A stretch of 64,000 nucleotides of DNA from Mycolicibacterium frederiksbergense (GCF_012223425.1 NZ_CP038799.1:496001-560000); one strand, 5' to 3'; positions 42,252-52,366 are shown, counted from the first letter of the stretch. Numbers and translations are program-made. The notes: a model not told the origin generated them from the letters alone.

Positions 42252-42622
42252 TGGTGGAGCTGCCGGGAATTGAACCCGGGTCCTACGGCATTCCCTCAAG
42301 GCTTCTCCGTGCGCAGTCCGCTATGCCTCTACTTGGATCTCCCGGTCACGCGGACGAGCCGAGATGACGATCCCAGTCGCTGTTTGATGTCCCCACGGGT
42401 CCCGCGACCGAACCCGTGGGTGGGTCCCTCTAGCTGATGCCAGGATCCGGGCCGAGGGCGCTCCCGGTCTGACAGACACGCATCGCTACTTAGGCAGCGA
42501 GTGCGTAGTCGCGCTGATTGGAATCGGCGCTTAATTGGTTGCAACGACGCTTACGGTGGTCATTTGCCTGCACCGGCACGCTTCCCTTGATTCGATGCGC
42601 GAAGTCGAAACCGTTCAGCCCC
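42252..42622 (-). ncRNA. ssrA: tmRNA (transfer-messenger RNA)
   Basis: A 371-nt tmRNA. On the minus strand it begins GGGGCTGAACGG, continues into the conserved TTTCGACTTCGCG, and ends with the T-arm GGGTTCAATTCCCGGCAGCTCCACCA, whose last three bases are an encoded CCA (42252-42254). The 5' GGGGCTG pairs with CAGCTCC to form the alanyl acceptor stem. The tag frame at 42528-42490 reads GCC GAT TCC AAT ... TAA, giving the peptide ADSNQRDYALAA. It rescues stalled ribosomes with SmpB, encoded 2.5 kb away on the same strand. Confidence 0.97.
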
Positions 42623-42687
42623 TCGCACCCCCGCCGAGTTTCGGCAGGACTGTCCATCTTACCGGTCATACCGACATCGGCGAACCA

Positions 42688-44979
42688 TTAATTATTCCGG
42701 CAGTTCTCCGCACCCGCAGCCCGCGCGGCGGCCAGCGTGCCCGGCAGTTCCGCGATCGGCACCGGACGCCCGAACACGTGCCCCTGAGCCAGGTGCCCAC
42801 CGGCGTCGCACACCATCCGGGCCTGCTCGGCGGTCTCGACGCCCTCGGCGATCACCTCGAGACCGAGGTCGTCGCACAGCTTGATCACCGACCGGTACAG
42901 CGTCCGATCACGCGCCGGGTTGCTGCCGGAGGCCAGGCTGCGGTCCAGCTTCACGATGCCGACCGGCAGCGCATGCAGATAGGTCAGCGAACTGAAACCG
43001 GAGCCGAAATCGTCCAGCGCGACCTTGACCCCCAGCTCACCGAACCGGTCGATCTGCCGGGCCGCACGGTCGAGGTCGACGATCGGCATCGTCTCGGTGA
43101 TCTCCAGGACGAGCCGGTCCCGCGGTATCCGGTACCGCTCCAATACCGTGCGCACCGTCGATTCGAACCCCGGGTTGCCCAGCCGCGCCCCGCCGATGTT
43201 GACGTGGATGTCGACGTCGAGGTTGCGTCCGCGCACCTCCGAGCAGGCCAGGTCGAGCACCAGCGCGTCGAAGTCGGCACCCAGGCCGGCGGCCTCGGTG
43301 TCCGCCACGAAGGTTTCGGCCGAGATGTCGATTCCGTTGGCGGCGGTCCACCGGGCCAGCGCCTCCACCGCGACCGGTGTGCCGTCACCCAGCGCGACGA
43401 CCGGCTGGTAGACCAGTCTGAACCCGGGCGGCGGCCGGCCCTTGGCGGCGCGCAGCAGGGTCGGGAAGTCGACCACCGCCCCCGATGACGGCTGGTAGAT
43501 CACGGCGGTGTCCTTGCCCATCCGTTTGCCGGCGTACATCGCGATATCGGCCTGCCGCAGCAGGTCGTCGGAGGTCTGCGGCAGGCCGTCCGTCTGCGGC
43601 CGCACCAGCCCCATGCTGGCCTGCACCCGCAGCGACGAACCGTGCACCGGGAACGGTTCGCGCAACGCGATCCGCAGTCGTTCGGCCGAGGCCTCGAGCT
43701 GTTCGCCGTGCTCATCGGTGCCCTCGATGAGGATCGCGAACTCGTCACCGCCGATCCGGGCCAGGGTGTCACCCTCGGCGACGAACCGCCCCAGCCGGTC
43801 CCCGACCGCGCGCAGCAGTTCATCGCCGGCGGCGTGCCCGTAGCGGTCGTTGACCTCTTTGAAGTCGTCGAGGTCGATGAAGATCAGCACGAACTGTCCG
43901 TGCCGCATCGCCTCGTCGAGCCGCAGCGCGAACAGTGTCCGGTTCGGCAGCCCGGTCAGCGCGTCGTGGTGCACCTGATGGGCCAGGCCGCGCTGCGCCC
44001 AGAACAGCCACTGCGTCAGCGCGCGCTCCGCGCGGGTCGCGAGCATCTGCCGGGCGGCCACCAGCGCGACCATCAGGACCGTCAGGACGAGCGCGGGGAA
44101 GGACAGTTCACGCTCGATGTACAGGTGGAAGGTGAACAGCACCGCGATGCCGAGAAACCCCACATAGGGCAAGACGAGTTGCGCCCAGTCCTGGCGGCGG
44201 AAGCCGCTGTCGGACGGCGGTGATGTGGGCAGGAACGCGAAGCCGGCGAGCACCGGCCCGATGATCAGCCCGAGACCGGCCCACAGTTCGGCGTCGGGCA
44301 CACCCACCGATCGCAGGTAGGCCAGCAGCCGGTTGGCGGTGCCCATCAGCAGGAGGGCACTCGCGAGCAGCAGAAAGTTCGTCCGGTTCGGACGGCCGGG
44401 GTCATAGATCATCGCGATCAGCACGACGGCGCCGACGACGAAGATCTCCGCGCCGATGAAGACGATGTCGAGCACCCGCATGCCGGGGTCGGACGCCGCG
44501 AACCGGGTCCCCAGATCGCTCATGACCGCCAGGATCAGGAAGGCGAGCCCGGCGATGACGCCGTCGAGGACGTTGGTGACGAAGGGTTGCCGCAACGGAC
44601 TGTCCGGCGGGGACATCACCCCGCCGCTGGAGCGCACCAGCAGCACCACCGAGGTGAGCACCAGCACCGGTATCGACAGGTACACCGCGCGTACCAGCAC
44701 CGGCGCCGAGTCGGCCACGTGCAGACGCCACAGCGTCTGGCCGAGCATCCAGGTCAGCAGCGCCGCGACGAACATCAGTCGCCACCACCGGTCGGCACCG
44801 TGCTGGCGCCGTGCGACCGTCACCCCGCAGATGACCGCGCCCACACCCGCGCAGATCTGCAGGATCAGCGCGCAGGTGTCGGCGACCGAGTCGCCCCAGA
44901 ACGCCATCGCGTTGGCCGCCGCCAGCGTGGTGACACCGACGAGCACGAGGAGACGGAGACGCGAGCGTCGTACTGTCAA
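42688..44979 (-). CDS. Membrane GGDEF-EAL cyclic-di-GMP enzyme
   Basis: A 763-residue protein. The first 290 residues hold eight or so transmembrane helices of a MASE-like sensory module. A GGDEF domain follows with DLDDFKEVND and an intact active site RIGGDEFAI near residue 410. The EAL domain from about 540 has VEALARW, DDFGSGFSSLTYLHAL and EGVETAEQARM. Both active sites look complete, so it could make or break c-di-GMP. TTG 44979 is taken as start behind GGGGAGGG. It lies between ssrA and smpB, all on the minus strand. Confidence 0.88.
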   Translation of the reverse strand: MTVRRSRLRLLVLVGVTTLAAANAMAFWGDSVADTCALILQICAGVGAVICGVTVARRQHGADRWWRLMFVAALLTWMLGQTLWRLHVADSAPVLVRAVYLSIPVLVLTSVVLLVRSSGGVMSPPDSPLRQPFVTNVLDGVIAGLAFLILAVMSDLGTRFAASDPGMRVLDIVFIGAEIFVVGAVVLIAMIYDPGRPNRTNFLLLASALLLMGTANRLLAYLRSVGVPDAELWAGLGLIIGPVLAGFAFLPTSPPSDSGFRRQDWAQLVLPYVGFLGIAVLFTFHLYIERELSFPALVLTVLMVALVAARQMLATRAERALTQWLFWAQRGLAHQVHHDALTGLPNRTLFALRLDEAMRHGQFVLIFIDLDDFKEVNDRYGHAAGDELLRAVGDRLGRFVAEGDTLARIGGDEFAILIEGTDEHGEQLEASAERLRIALREPFPVHGSSLRVQASMGLVRPQTDGLPQTSDDLLRQADIAMYAGKRMGKDTAVIYQPSSGAVVDFPTLLRAAKGRPPPGFRLVYQPVVALGDGTPVAVEALARWTAANGIDISAETFVADTEAAGLGADFDALVLDLACSEVRGRNLDVDIHVNIGGARLGNPGFESTVRTVLERYRIPRDRLVLEITETMPIVDLDRAARQIDRFGELGVKVALDDFGSGFSSLTYLHALPVGIVKLDRSLASGSNPARDRTLYRSVIKLCDDLGLEVIAEGVETAEQARMVCDAGGHLAQGHVFGRPVPIAELPGTLAAARAAGAENCRNN

Positions 44980-45077
44980 CGACCCTCCCCCGTACGTCTG
45001 ACCGCGTGGGGCGCACTATATCGCCCGTGGAGGCCCGTCCCTGCGGATCGCGCGTGCGTGGCGTCGGGTCAGATCGG

Positions 45078-45581
45078 CTAGCTCATACCCTTGTTGCGCC
45101 GGCCGAGCTCACGGGTGATCTCCCGGTCGGCATCGCGCTTGGCCAGATCCTGGCGCTTGTCGCGGGCCTCTTTACCGCGGGCCAGTGCCAACTCGACCTT
45201 GACCTTGCCATCCACGAAGTACAGCGACAGCGGCACCAGGGTGAGGTTGCCGTCGCGGATCTTGCCGACCAGATTGTCGATCTGGCTGCGGTGCATCAGC
45301 AGCTTGCGGTTGCGCCGCGGCGCGTGATTGGTCCAGCTGCCGTGGTGATATTCGGCGATGTGCAGATTGCGCAGCCAGACCTCGCCGTCGTCCACCGTCG
45401 CGAACGCGTCGGCCAGCGAGGCCTGGCCTTCACGCAGGCTCTTCACCTCGGTGCCGACCAGCACGATCCCGGCCTCGTACACATCCAGGATCGAATAGTT
45501 GTGGCGCGCCTTGCGATTGGTCGCCACTATCTGGTTGTTCGCCTTTACGGCAGCTTTGTCTGGTTTCGTCGCCATCATCAT
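45078..45581 (-). CDS. smpB: SsrA-binding protein SmpB
   Basis: A 167-residue partner of tmRNA in trans-translation. Conserved features: [32 protein letters not shown] (written here as [11 protein letters not shown] and [10 protein letters not shown]), [18 protein letters not shown], [11 protein letters not shown] as [10 protein letters not shown], and the basic tail [18 protein letters not shown] that inserts into the decoding site. The start region has three consecutive ATG codons; ATG 45581 overlaps the ftsX stop by 4 bases. Slightly longer at the N-terminus than the 160-residue M. tuberculosis protein. Confidence 0.95.
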   Translation of the reverse strand: MMMATKPDKAAVKANNQIVATNRKARHNYSILDVYEAGIVLVGTEVKSLREGQASLADAFATVDDGEVWLRNLHIAEYHHGSWTNHAPRRNRKLLMHRSQIDNLVGKIRDGNLTLVPLSLYFVDGKVKVELALARGKEARDKRQDLAKRDADREITRELGRRNKGMS

Positions 45582-46471
45582 CTTCGTACGTAGAGGCGCA
45601 GCGTCGCATAGGCAGTGACACCGGCCATCGCCACACCCACGAACAGCAGGATCGGCGCTATGTAGAGGATATCGGCGAAGTCCAGCGGCGCAATCAAATT
45701 AGCCTGGGTGAACTGGCTCAACGCCTGCTCCAGGAAAAGCGTGCGCACCGTCAGCAGACCGATCAGCGCCAGCACCACACCGATGAATGCCGCGAGCATC
45801 GCCTCCACCAGGAACGGCAACTGGGTGTACCAGCGGGTCGCGCCGACCAGGCGCATGATGCCGATCTCGGTGCGCCGGGTATAGGCCGCCACCTGAACCA
45901 TGTTGGCGATCAACAACACCGCGCCGATCGCCTGCACCAGCGCCACCGCGAACGCCGCGTTGGACATGCCGTCCAAGAGCGCGAACAAGCGGTCGATCAG
46001 ATCCTTCTGGTTCAGCACGTTGAGCACACCGGGCTGGCCCTGCATGGCGGCGTCGAAATCGACGTGCTGTTCCGGGTTCTCCAGTTTGACGATGAACGAT
46101 GCCGGGAAGGCGTCCTTGCTGGCGACATCCTTGAACGCCGGGATCTTCTTGATCGCGTCGGCGTAGGCCTCCTCCTGGTTGAGGTAGCGCACCGACCGCA
46201 CGTCATCGCGCGAATCGATCAGCGCGCGCAACGCCTTACAGGGGTCGGCATCACAGTTCGGGTCGTTGATCGACGCGTCGTTGGTGAGGAAGACCTGGCT
46301 CTCCACCCGGTCCAGGTAGATGTCACGGGACTGATCCGCCACCCGCATCACCAGCAGACCACCGCCGAACAGGCCGATGGAGATGGCGGTCGTCAGGATC
46401 ATCGCCACCGTCATCGTGACGTTGCGACGAAGTCCGGTCAGAACCTCATTGATCAGGAAGCCAAAACGCAC
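45578..46471 (-). CDS. ftsX: Cell division protein FtsX
   Basis: A 297-residue permease-like subunit of the FtsEX complex, which couples divisome ATP hydrolysis to peptidoglycan hydrolase activation. TM1 is at about 21-43. The extracytoplasmic domain (about 44-165) contains the mycobacterial Cys pair [10 protein letters not shown], which probably forms a disulfide. Three further helices follow in the C-terminal half ([47 protein letters not shown]). GTG start overlaps the last base of ftsE. Confidence 0.95.
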   Translation of the reverse strand: MRFGFLINEVLTGLRRNVTMTVAMILTTAISIGLFGGGLLVMRVADQSRDIYLDRVESQVFLTNDASINDPNCDADPCKALRALIDSRDDVRSVRYLNQEEAYADAIKKIPAFKDVASKDAFPASFIVKLENPEQHVDFDAAMQGQPGVLNVLNQKDLIDRLFALLDGMSNAAFAVALVQAIGAVLLIANMVQVAAYTRRTEIGIMRLVGATRWYTQLPFLVEAMLAAFIGVVLALIGLLTVRTLFLEQALSQFTQANLIAPLDFADILYIAPILLFVGVAMAGVTAYATLRLYVRR

Positions 46472-47160
46472 TAGCGATCCATTCCGTAAACGCCGCGCTG
46501 CTCGTCGCGGATGAGGCGGCCCAATTCGAGTTCGATGACGCGCTGACGCATGGAGTCCACGATGTGGTGGTCGTGCGTCGCCATCAGAACCGTGGTTCCG
46601 GTGCGGTTGATCCGCTCGAGCAGATCCATGATGTCCTTACTGGTTTCCGGGTCCAGGTTGCCGGTGGGCTCATCGGCCAGCAGCACCAACGGGCGGTTGA
46701 CGAACGCCCGCGCGATCGCGACGCGCTGCTGCTCACCGCCGGACAGCTCGTGCGGCAGCCGGCTGGCCTTGCCGCTCAGCCCGACCATCTCGAGCACGTC
46801 GGGCACCACCCGGTTGATCACGTCACCGCGCTTGCCGATGACCTCGAGGGCGAAGGCCACGTTCTCGAAGACCGTCTTCTGCTGCAGCAGCCGGAAGTCC
46901 TGGAACACGCAGCCGATGACCTGCCGCAGGCTCGGGATGTGCCGGCCGGAGAGCTTGTTGACGTGGAACTTCGAGACCCGGATGTCGCCGGTGGACGGGT
47001 GCTCGGCGCCCAGCAGCAGACGCATGAACGTCGACTTGCCCGACCCCGACGGCCCGATGAGGAAGACGAACTCACCCTTGTCGATTTTGAGAGAGACGTC
47101 ATCCAGTGCCGGACGAGCAGAGGATTTGTACTGCTTGCTCACTTTGTCGAGGGTGATCAT
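46471..47160 (-). CDS. ftsE: Cell division ATPase FtsE
   Basis: A 229-residue ABC ATPase: Walker [15 protein letters not shown]-loop CVFQDFRLL, signature [14 protein letters not shown], Walker [12 protein letters not shown] and H-loop ATHDHHIV. The ATG at 47160 ([13 protein letters not shown]) is preferred to a GTG one codon upstream. Works with FtsX at the division septum. It starts 26 bases after the Pro/Thr-rich membrane protein gene, in the conserved mycobacterial order. Confidence 0.95.
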   Translation of the reverse strand: MITLDKVSKQYKSSARPALDDVSLKIDKGEFVFLIGPSGSGKSTFMRLLLGAEHPSTGDIRVSKFHVNKLSGRHIPSLRQVIGCVFQDFRLLQQKTVFENVAFALEVIGKRGDVINRVVPDVLEMVGLSGKASRLPHELSGGEQQRVAIARAFVNRPLVLLADEPTGNLDPETSKDIMDLLERINRTGTTVLMATHDHHIVDSMRQRVIELELGRLIRDEQRGVYGMDR

Positions 47161-47185
47161 CACGGCACGCCAGTGTAGACGCGTG

Positions 47186-47695
47186 TCAGTTCGCGCTGCG
47201 TGCAGGCGGCGGCGGTGTCGCCGTCGACTGTGGCGCCGGGGTCGGTGCCGACCCCGGAAGCACCGGCAGCGTGATCGGTGGGACCACCCCGTCGGGACCG
47301 TCCGGGTCGACCACCGTGGTGGTGGGCGGGGTCTCGGTCGGCGACGTCGGCGTGTCGCCCGGTGACGTCGTCCCGGTCGGGTCGGTGGGCGACGTCGTCG
47401 TCGGCTCGGTGGTCGTGGTTGTCGTGGTGGTGGTCGGGTACGTGGTGCGCGGCGCCTCGACGTTGGTGCGTGGCACCCAGGTGTACTCCGGGTCGGGAAC
47501 GAAGCCCGGAGGCACGATGGCCGTCTCCGGCGCCGGAGGTGGGGCGGGAGGCTCGTAGGTCTGGCTGATCCAGGACAGCGCGATGAAGGCGACGATCAGG
47601 CCGGCGGTAGACGTACGGATGCGGCCACCCGGCAGATACCGCGGCCACCCGCGGTCGCTACGGCGCCACTTCTTCAACAATTCGGTGATCTTCAT
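47186..47695 (-). CDS. Pro/Thr-rich single-pass membrane protein
   Basis: A 169-residue protein at the place of M. tuberculosis Rv3103c: basic cytoplasmic head ([15 protein letters not shown]), one transmembrane helix at about 29-46, then an extracytoplasmic tail of Pro and Thr with a run of nine Thr and PTSPTETPP segments. No enzyme domain. It overlaps the mscS gene by 4 bases and precedes ftsE, so it is expressed with the FtsEX genes and may be a wall-spanning partner; that is inference. Confidence 0.75.
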   Translation of the reverse strand: MKITELLKKWRRSDRGWPRYLPGGRIRTSTAGLIVAFIALSWISQTYEPPAPPPAPETAIVPPGFVPDPEYTWVPRTNVEAPRTTYPTTTTTTTTTEPTTTSPTDPTGTTSPGDTPTSPTETPPTTTVVDPDGPDGVVPPITLPVLPGSAPTPAPQSTATPPPPARSAN

Positions 47696-48663
47696 GGCTT
47701 CTGCTCGGTTCGTCCGGTGCCGGTTTCCTTGTCGGCGGCGCCCGAGGACGGGTTGAGGTTGCCGAGCGTCGGGGTGTGATCGGCGGTCGCGATGCCCGCG
47801 GTGGTCAGCGCCGCGATGATGCGGATCCGCAGCCGGCGGCCGACCTCGAACTGCTTGCCGGGCAGCGTCCGGGCGACCATCCGCAGATTGACCGTGTCCA
47901 ACTCGATGCTCTCCACGCCCATCAGCTGCGGACTGTCCAGCAACAGCGCGCTCAGGCGGGCGTCCTCCATCGCCTTCTCCCCGACGTCGTGCAGCACGTC
48001 GTTGACGCGATTGAGGTCGGCGCTGGCCGGTACGGGGATGTCGACGACCGCTCGGGCCCAGTCCTTCGACATGTTGAGTGACCGGACGATGTTGCCGTTG
48101 GGAACCGTGAACACCTCACCCTCACCGGTCCGCAGCTTGGTGACCCGCAGGGTCACCTCCTCGACGGTGCCTTCCGAGGCCTCGGGGGCCCCGATCATGC
48201 TCAACTGCACCAGGTCGCCGAAGCCGTACTGGCGTTCGGTGATGATGAAGAAGCCGGCCAGCAGGTCCTGCACCAACTTCTGCGCACCGAAGCCCAGCGC
48301 GGCACCGAGCACCGCGGCGGGTGCGACGAGCGAGCCGACCGGGACGTTGAGCGCGTCGGTGATTTCGACGCCGACCACCACGAACAGCACGGCAATCGAC
48401 ACCCAGGAGATCACCGAGGCCACCGCCTGGCGGTGCTTGGCGCTCTCGGAGCGGACGAGCTGATCGCTCTCCTGGTACTCGGCATCGATGCGGCGGGTGA
48501 CCCGGCGGGCGATCCAGTTGATCATCCGGGCCGTCAACAATGCACCGATGACCAGCAGCGCGATGCGCACGCCGACGGTCAGCATCCACGACCCGATTTC
48601 ACCGTGCCAGAACCCGTGCCACAGGTCGGCGACCGGAAGGGCCACCAAAGTCTTAGTCGTCAT
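47692..48663 (-). CDS. MscS-family mechanosensitive channel
   Basis: A 323-residue small-conductance channel-like protein, equivalent in position to Rv3104c. Helices lie at about 27-48 and 80-102. The pore helix follows with the Gly/Ala pattern [29 protein letters not shown], and the beta domain with [24 protein letters not shown] and [21 protein letters not shown] 48663 lies 11 bases inside the prfB 3' end. A longer upstream frame is the antisense-free continuation inside prfB and not protein-like. The C-terminal 40 residues are hydrophilic and probably disordered. Confidence 0.88.
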   Translation of the reverse strand: MTTKTLVALPVADLWHGFWHGEIGSWMLTVGVRIALLVIGALLTARMINWIARRVTRRIDAEYQESDQLVRSESAKHRQAVASVISWVSIAVLFVVVGVEITDALNVPVGSLVAPAAVLGAALGFGAQKLVQDLLAGFFIITERQYGFGDLVQLSMIGAPEASEGTVEEVTLRVTKLRTGEGEVFTVPNGNIVRSLNMSKDWARAVVDIPVPASADLNRVNDVLHDVGEKAMEDARLSALLLDSPQLMGVESIELDTVNLRMVARTLPGKQFEVGRRLRIRIIAALTTAGIATADHTPTLGNLNPSSGAADKETGTGRTEQKP

Positions 48664-49768
48664 CTTTCCTATTGCGCCAACGGATCCCTGCCTCCAGGAA
48701 GCCGTCGATGTCTCCGTCGAGAACCGCTGCCGGGCTACCGACCTCGAATTCGGTGCGTAGGTCTTTGACCATCTGATACGGGTGTAGCACGTAGGAGCGC
48801 ATCTGGTTGCCCCACGAGCTGCCGCTGTCACTCTTGAGCGCATCCATCTCGGCGCGCTCCTCCTGACGCTTGCGCTCCATCAGCTTGGCCTGCAGCACGC
48901 GCATCGCCGAGACCTTGTTCTGCAGCTGTGACTTCTCGTTCTGGCAGGTGACCACGATGCCGGTCGGGATGTGGGTCAGGCGGACCGCCGAGTCGGTGGT
49001 GTTGACCGACTGGCCGCCCGGGCCGCTGGAGCGGTAGACGTCGACCCGGACATCTCCCTCGGGGATCTCGATGTGGTCGGTCGTCTCCACGACGGGCAGC
49101 ACCTCGACCTCGGCGAAGGAGGTCTGCCTGCGGCCCTGGTTGTCGAACGGGCTGATGCGCACCAGCCGGTGGGTGCCCTGCTCGACCGAGAGGGTGCCGT
49201 AGGCGTACGGGGCGTGCACCGCGAAGGTGGCGCTCTTGATCCCGGCCTCCTCGGCGTAGGACGTGTCGAACACCTCGACGGGGTACTTGTGCGCCTCGGC
49301 CCAGCGGATGTACATCCGCATCAGCATCTCGGCCCAGTCCGCGGCGTCCACCCCGCCGGCACCGGAGCGGATGTTGACCAGCGCCTCGCGCTGGTCGTAC
49401 TCCCCGGCCAGCAGGGTCCGGACCTCCATGGCCTCGATGTCCTCGCGCAGCTTGGTCAGCTCGGCGTCGGCCTCGGCGAGCGCGTCGGAGCCTTCCGCGC
49501 CTTCTTCTTCGGCGGCCATCTCGTAGAGCACCGGCAGGTCCTCGACGCGCTGGCGCAGTTCCTCGACGCGGCGCAACTCGTTCTGCGCGTGCGACAGCTC
49601 GCTGGTCACCTTCTGCGCGTGCGCCTGGTCGTTCCACAGGTTGGGGTCGGCGGCCTCGGCTTCGAGCGTCTCGATGCGGCCGCGCAGACCGTCGACATCG
49701 AGCACCCGCTCCACGGTCGTCAACGTGGTGTCGAGGGCGGCGATATCGGCAAGACGGTCAGGATCCAC
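48653..49768 (-). CDS. prfB: Peptide chain release factor 2
   Basis: A 371-residue class I release factor for UGA and UAA. The codon-recognition tripeptide is SPF in [11 protein letters not shown], which marks it as RF2, and the peptidyl hydrolysis motif is [17 protein letters not shown]. The N-terminal helical domain 1 is complete. The GTG at 49768 starts directly, with no in-frame UGA, so the programmed frameshift seen in E. coli is absent, as usual in mycobacteria. First gene of the prfB-mscS-Pro-rich-ftsE-ftsX-smpB operon. Confidence 0.96.
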   Translation of the reverse strand: MDPDRLADIAALDTTLTTVERVLDVDGLRGRIETLEAEAADPNLWNDQAHAQKVTSELSHAQNELRRVEELRQRVEDLPVLYEMAAEEEGAEGSDALAEADAELTKLREDIEAMEVRTLLAGEYDQREALVNIRSGAGGVDAADWAEMLMRMYIRWAEAHKYPVEVFDTSYAEEAGIKSATFAVHAPYAYGTLSVEQGTHRLVRISPFDNQGRRQTSFAEVEVLPVVETTDHIEIPEGDVRVDVYRSSGPGGQSVNTTDSAVRLTHIPTGIVVTCQNEKSQLQNKVSAMRVLQAKLMERKRQEERAEMDALKSDSGSSWGNQMRSYVLHPYQMVKDLRTEFEVGSPAAVLDGDIDGFLEAGIRWRNRKDDD

Positions 49769-49907
49769 GACTGTTGAGGTTACCGGCCGCTTCTCCGGAC
49801 TCCGCCCTCGATCGCCGGTGCGCGGCTAGCATCGGGCTGGTAACCGGTCCGGTGACGTCGCGACAGCCCCTTGCGCGCCACCGTTCAGCCTCACGAAAAG
49901 GCTTGCC

Positions 49908-51248
49908 ATGCGCCCGTACCACATGGCGATCGTCGGCTCAGGCCCGTCCGGGTTCTTCGCCGCCGCGTCGCTGTTGAAGTCCGATCTCGAAGTCCGTGTC
50001 GACATGCTGGAGATGCTGCCCACCCCGTGGGGACTGGTGCGCTCCGGCGTCGCACCCGACCACCCGAAGATCAAGTCGATCAGCGCGCAGTTCGAGAAGA
50101 TCTCGGCGGACCCGCGTTTCCGGTTCTTCGGCAACATCTCCGTCGGCGAGCACGTGCGTGCCGCCGAGTTGGCCGAGCGCTATGACGCCGTCGTCTACGC
50201 GATCGGCGCCCAGTCCGACCGGGTGCTGGGTATCCCCGGCGAGGACCTGCCCGGCAGCGTCGCGGCCGTCGACTTCGTCGGTTGGTACAACGCGCATCCG
50301 CATTTCGGTGAGGTGGCCCCCGACCTGTCCGCCGACCGCGCGGTGGTGATCGGCAACGGCAACGTCGCACTGGACGTGGCGCGCATCCTGATCAGCGACC
50401 CGGAGATCTTGGCGCAGACCGATATCGCCGACCACGCGCTGGATCTGCTCGGGCCGCGCGGTGTCCGCGAGGTCATCGTGGTGGGCCGGCGAGGGCCGTT
50501 GCAGGCGCCGTTCACCACGATGGAGCTGCGCGAACTCGGGCATATGGAGCAGATGGCCGAGGTCGACATCGTGGTCGAGCGCGCCGACTTCGAGCACATC
50601 ACCGATGCGGACCTCGAGGCCGCCGACAAGACCGTCAAGACGAACATCAAGGTGTTGCGGCAGTACGCGGAGATACAGCCCGAAGGCGCGAAGCGGCGGG
50701 TGGTGTTCCGGTTCGCCACCTCCCCGATCGAGATCCGCGGTTCCGATCGGGTGGAGTCGATTGTGTTGGGGCGCAACGAACTGGTCGACGAGGGCGGCCG
50801 TGTGGTGGCCAAGGACACCGGCGAGCGTGAGGAGCTGCCGGTGCAGCTGGTGGTGCGCGCCGTCGGGTATCGCGGTGTGCCGGTCGACGGGCTGCCCTTC
50901 GACGAGAAGTCCGGCACCATCCCGCATGCGGACGGACGGATCGAGGGCCGCGAGCACGAGTACGTCGTCGGCTGGATCAAGCGCGGGCCCTCCGGTGTCA
51001 TCGGCAGCAACAAGAAGGACTCCGCGGATACGGTGCAGACGTTGTTGGGCGATCTCGGTGAGCCCGGCTTCGAGGAGGGCCACGACGCCGAGTTGGCGCA
51101 GTGGCTGCTGTCCCGGCAGCCGTTGCTGGTCACCGACGATCACTGGGCGCGCATCGACTCCCACGAGCGCGCGACCGGCGATGCGCAGCACCGGCCGCGG
51201 GTGAAGCTCACCAGCGTCGCGGACCTGCTGGGGATCGCGCACGGCTGA
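49908..51248 (+). CDS. fprA: NADPH-ferredoxin reductase FprA
   Basis: A 446-residue flavoprotein similar to adrenodoxin reductase. FAD-binding is VGSGPSGFFAAASLL near the start, then LPTPWGLVRSGVAPDHPKIK. The NADP-binding loop is VVIGNGNVALDVARIL, and the C-terminal FAD contact is YVVGWIKRGPSGVIGSNKKDS. It passes electrons from NADPH to ferredoxins, including those serving P450s. Transcribed divergently from prfB as in M. tuberculosis (Rv3105c-Rv3106). Confidence 0.95.
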   Translation: MRPYHMAIVGSGPSGFFAAASLLKSDLEVRVDMLEMLPTPWGLVRSGVAPDHPKIKSISAQFEKISADPRFRFFGNISVGEHVRAAELAERYDAVVYAIGAQSDRVLGIPGEDLPGSVAAVDFVGWYNAHPHFGEVAPDLSADRAVVIGNGNVALDVARILISDPEILAQTDIADHALDLLGPRGVREVIVVGRRGPLQAPFTTMELRELGHMEQMAEVDIVVERADFEHITDADLEAADKTVKTNIKVLRQYAEIQPEGAKRRVVFRFATSPIEIRGSDRVESIVLGRNELVDEGGRVVAKDTGEREELPVQLVVRAVGYRGVPVDGLPFDEKSGTIPHADGRIEGREHEYVVGWIKRGPSGVIGSNKKDSADTVQTLLGDLGEPGFEEGHDAELAQWLLSRQPLLVTDDHWARIDSHERATGDAQHRPRVKLTSVADLLGIAHG

Positions 51249-51280
51249 CGCTTGCGCTCCGCCCCGCGCCCTCCCCGCTC

Positions 51281-51313
51281 CGCCCTCCCTGCGCCCTCCC
51301 TGCGCCCTCCCTG
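51281..51313. repeat. Three tandem copies of an 11-bp unit
   Basis: CGCCCTCCCTG is repeated exactly three times (51281-51291, 51292-51302, 51303-51313) in the gap after fprA, followed by a partial fourth. Non-coding; a likely site of copy-number variation. Confidence 0.7.
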
Positions 51314-51323
51314 CGTCCCCCGC

Positions 51324-51385
51324 CGCGAGATTGTCGTTATCGACATCCGCACTCGCACTTTCGCGCGATAACCGCAATCTCGCGG
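51324..51385. repeat. 62-bp palindromic-ended repeat, upstream copy
   Basis: Begins CGCGAGATTG and ends CAATCTCGCGG, so its 10-base ends are inverted copies. A second copy at 52300-52361 matches at 56 of 62 positions in direct orientation. The two bracket the AbiEi/DUF559-like gene. The upstream copy is non-coding and ends 33 bases before that gene's ATG. Confidence 0.8.
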
Positions 51386-51418
51386 ACGCTTGTCGGTGTC
51401 CGAGGGGACTATCCGGCC

Positions 51419-52366
51419 ATGAGGAAGCTGATCGTCGGGAGCCAGGCCCGCGCACTCGGAACAGTGAGCGAGTACGACCTCCGCCGTTGCTATGAGCGAG
51501 TCCACCGCAATATCTACATGCCGCGCGGTCACCAACTCACCTTGGATGAGCGCATCGACGGGGCGTACCTGCGTTCCGGCCGTCACGGGGTTGTCGCCGG
51601 AGTCGCCGCTTCTGCCCTGCTCGGCGCGCAATGGGTCGACGACGACATCCCCATCGAGATGATCTGGGACGTGAGCCGTGCGCCGGCCGGGATCATCGTG
51701 CAGCGAGACCGCGTGGCGCCCGATGAGATCAACGTCGAGGACTGCGTGTCGGTGACGACGCCCGCACGGACCGCGTTCGACATCGGTCGGCGCATCGATC
51801 GCCACAACGCCCTGGCTCGCCTGGACGCTCTGCAGCGGGCGACGTTCTTCCGGCCCCCGGAGGTGCTGACGCTTGCCGAGCGATACCGCGGTGCCCGCGG
51901 CCTCAAGCAATTGCGTGCCCTACTCCCACTGGTCGACGGTGGCGCGGCATCGCCTCAGGAGACGCGCCTGCGCTTGCTGCTACTCGACGCCGGTTTCCCG
52001 GTTCCGCGCACGCAGATCGAGGTGGTGTCCGGGATTCGACCGCTCCGCGCGCTCGACATGGGCTGGGAGGATTTCATGGTGGCGATCGAGTACGACGGCG
52101 GGCAGCACCAGACCGACCGCCACCAGTACGTCAAGGACCTCCGCGTGCTGCCGCAGGTCGAGCGCATGGGATGGCTGGTGCTGCGCATCATCAAGGAGGA
52201 CAGCGACGCGGAGATCCTCGTCCGCGTCTATCGCGCGCTCATCTCGCGCGGCTGGGACGGCAAGCTGCGCAAGCCGCATCCGTCCGTCGCCGCACTGGTC
52301 GCGAGGTTGCCGTTGTCGACATCCGCACTCACACTTTCACGCGAGAACCGCAATCTCGCGGGCTGA
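51419..52366 (+). CDS. AbiEi-like/DUF559 protein, predicted endonuclease fold
   Basis: A 315-residue protein. The N-terminal half resembles the AbiEi-type region: a DLRRCYERVHRNIYMP winged helix, then HGVVAGVAASALLGAQW and SVTTPARTAFDIGRR. The C-terminal part is DUF559/Vsr-like: SPQETRLRLLLLDAGFP, DMGWEDFMVAIEYDGGQHQTD, then RVLPQVERMGWLVLRI. The Glu, EYDGGQH and the later strand match the PD-(D/E)XK layout. The last 21 codons are written in the downstream 62-bp repeat. This family is multicopy in mycobacteria. Nuclease activity and an antitoxin-like role are inferred, not shown. Confidence 0.65.
   Translation: MRKLIVGSQARALGTVSEYDLRRCYERVHRNIYMPRGHQLTLDERIDGAYLRSGRHGVVAGVAASALLGAQWVDDDIPIEMIWDVSRAPAGIIVQRDRVAPDEINVEDCVSVTTPARTAFDIGRRIDRHNALARLDALQRATFFRPPEVLTLAERYRGARGLKQLRALLPLVDGGAASPQETRLRLLLLDAGFPVPRTQIEVVSGIRPLRALDMGWEDFMVAIEYDGGQHQTDRHQYVKDLRVLPQVERMGWLVLRIIKEDSDAEILVRVYRALISRGWDGKLRKPHPSVAALVARLPLSTSALTLSRENRNLAG
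52300..52361. repeat. 62-bp palindromic-ended repeat, downstream copy
   Basis: Direct repeat of 51324-51385 with six mismatches (positions 7, 11, 16, 32, 40 and 46). The inverted ends keep 9 of 10 pairs. It supplies the 3' end of the AbiEi/DUF559-like reading frame. Confidence 0.8.

Noticed and set aside
42656..42684. ssrA promoter with TAAGAT as -10
   Set aside because: A -10-like TAAGAT is present on the minus strand at 42661-42656, but no convincing -35 lies at the right distance, so it is not listed as a feature.
49938..51455. 505-codon minus-strand frame across fprA
   Set aside because: Shadow of fprA, whose FAD and NADP motifs are unambiguous.
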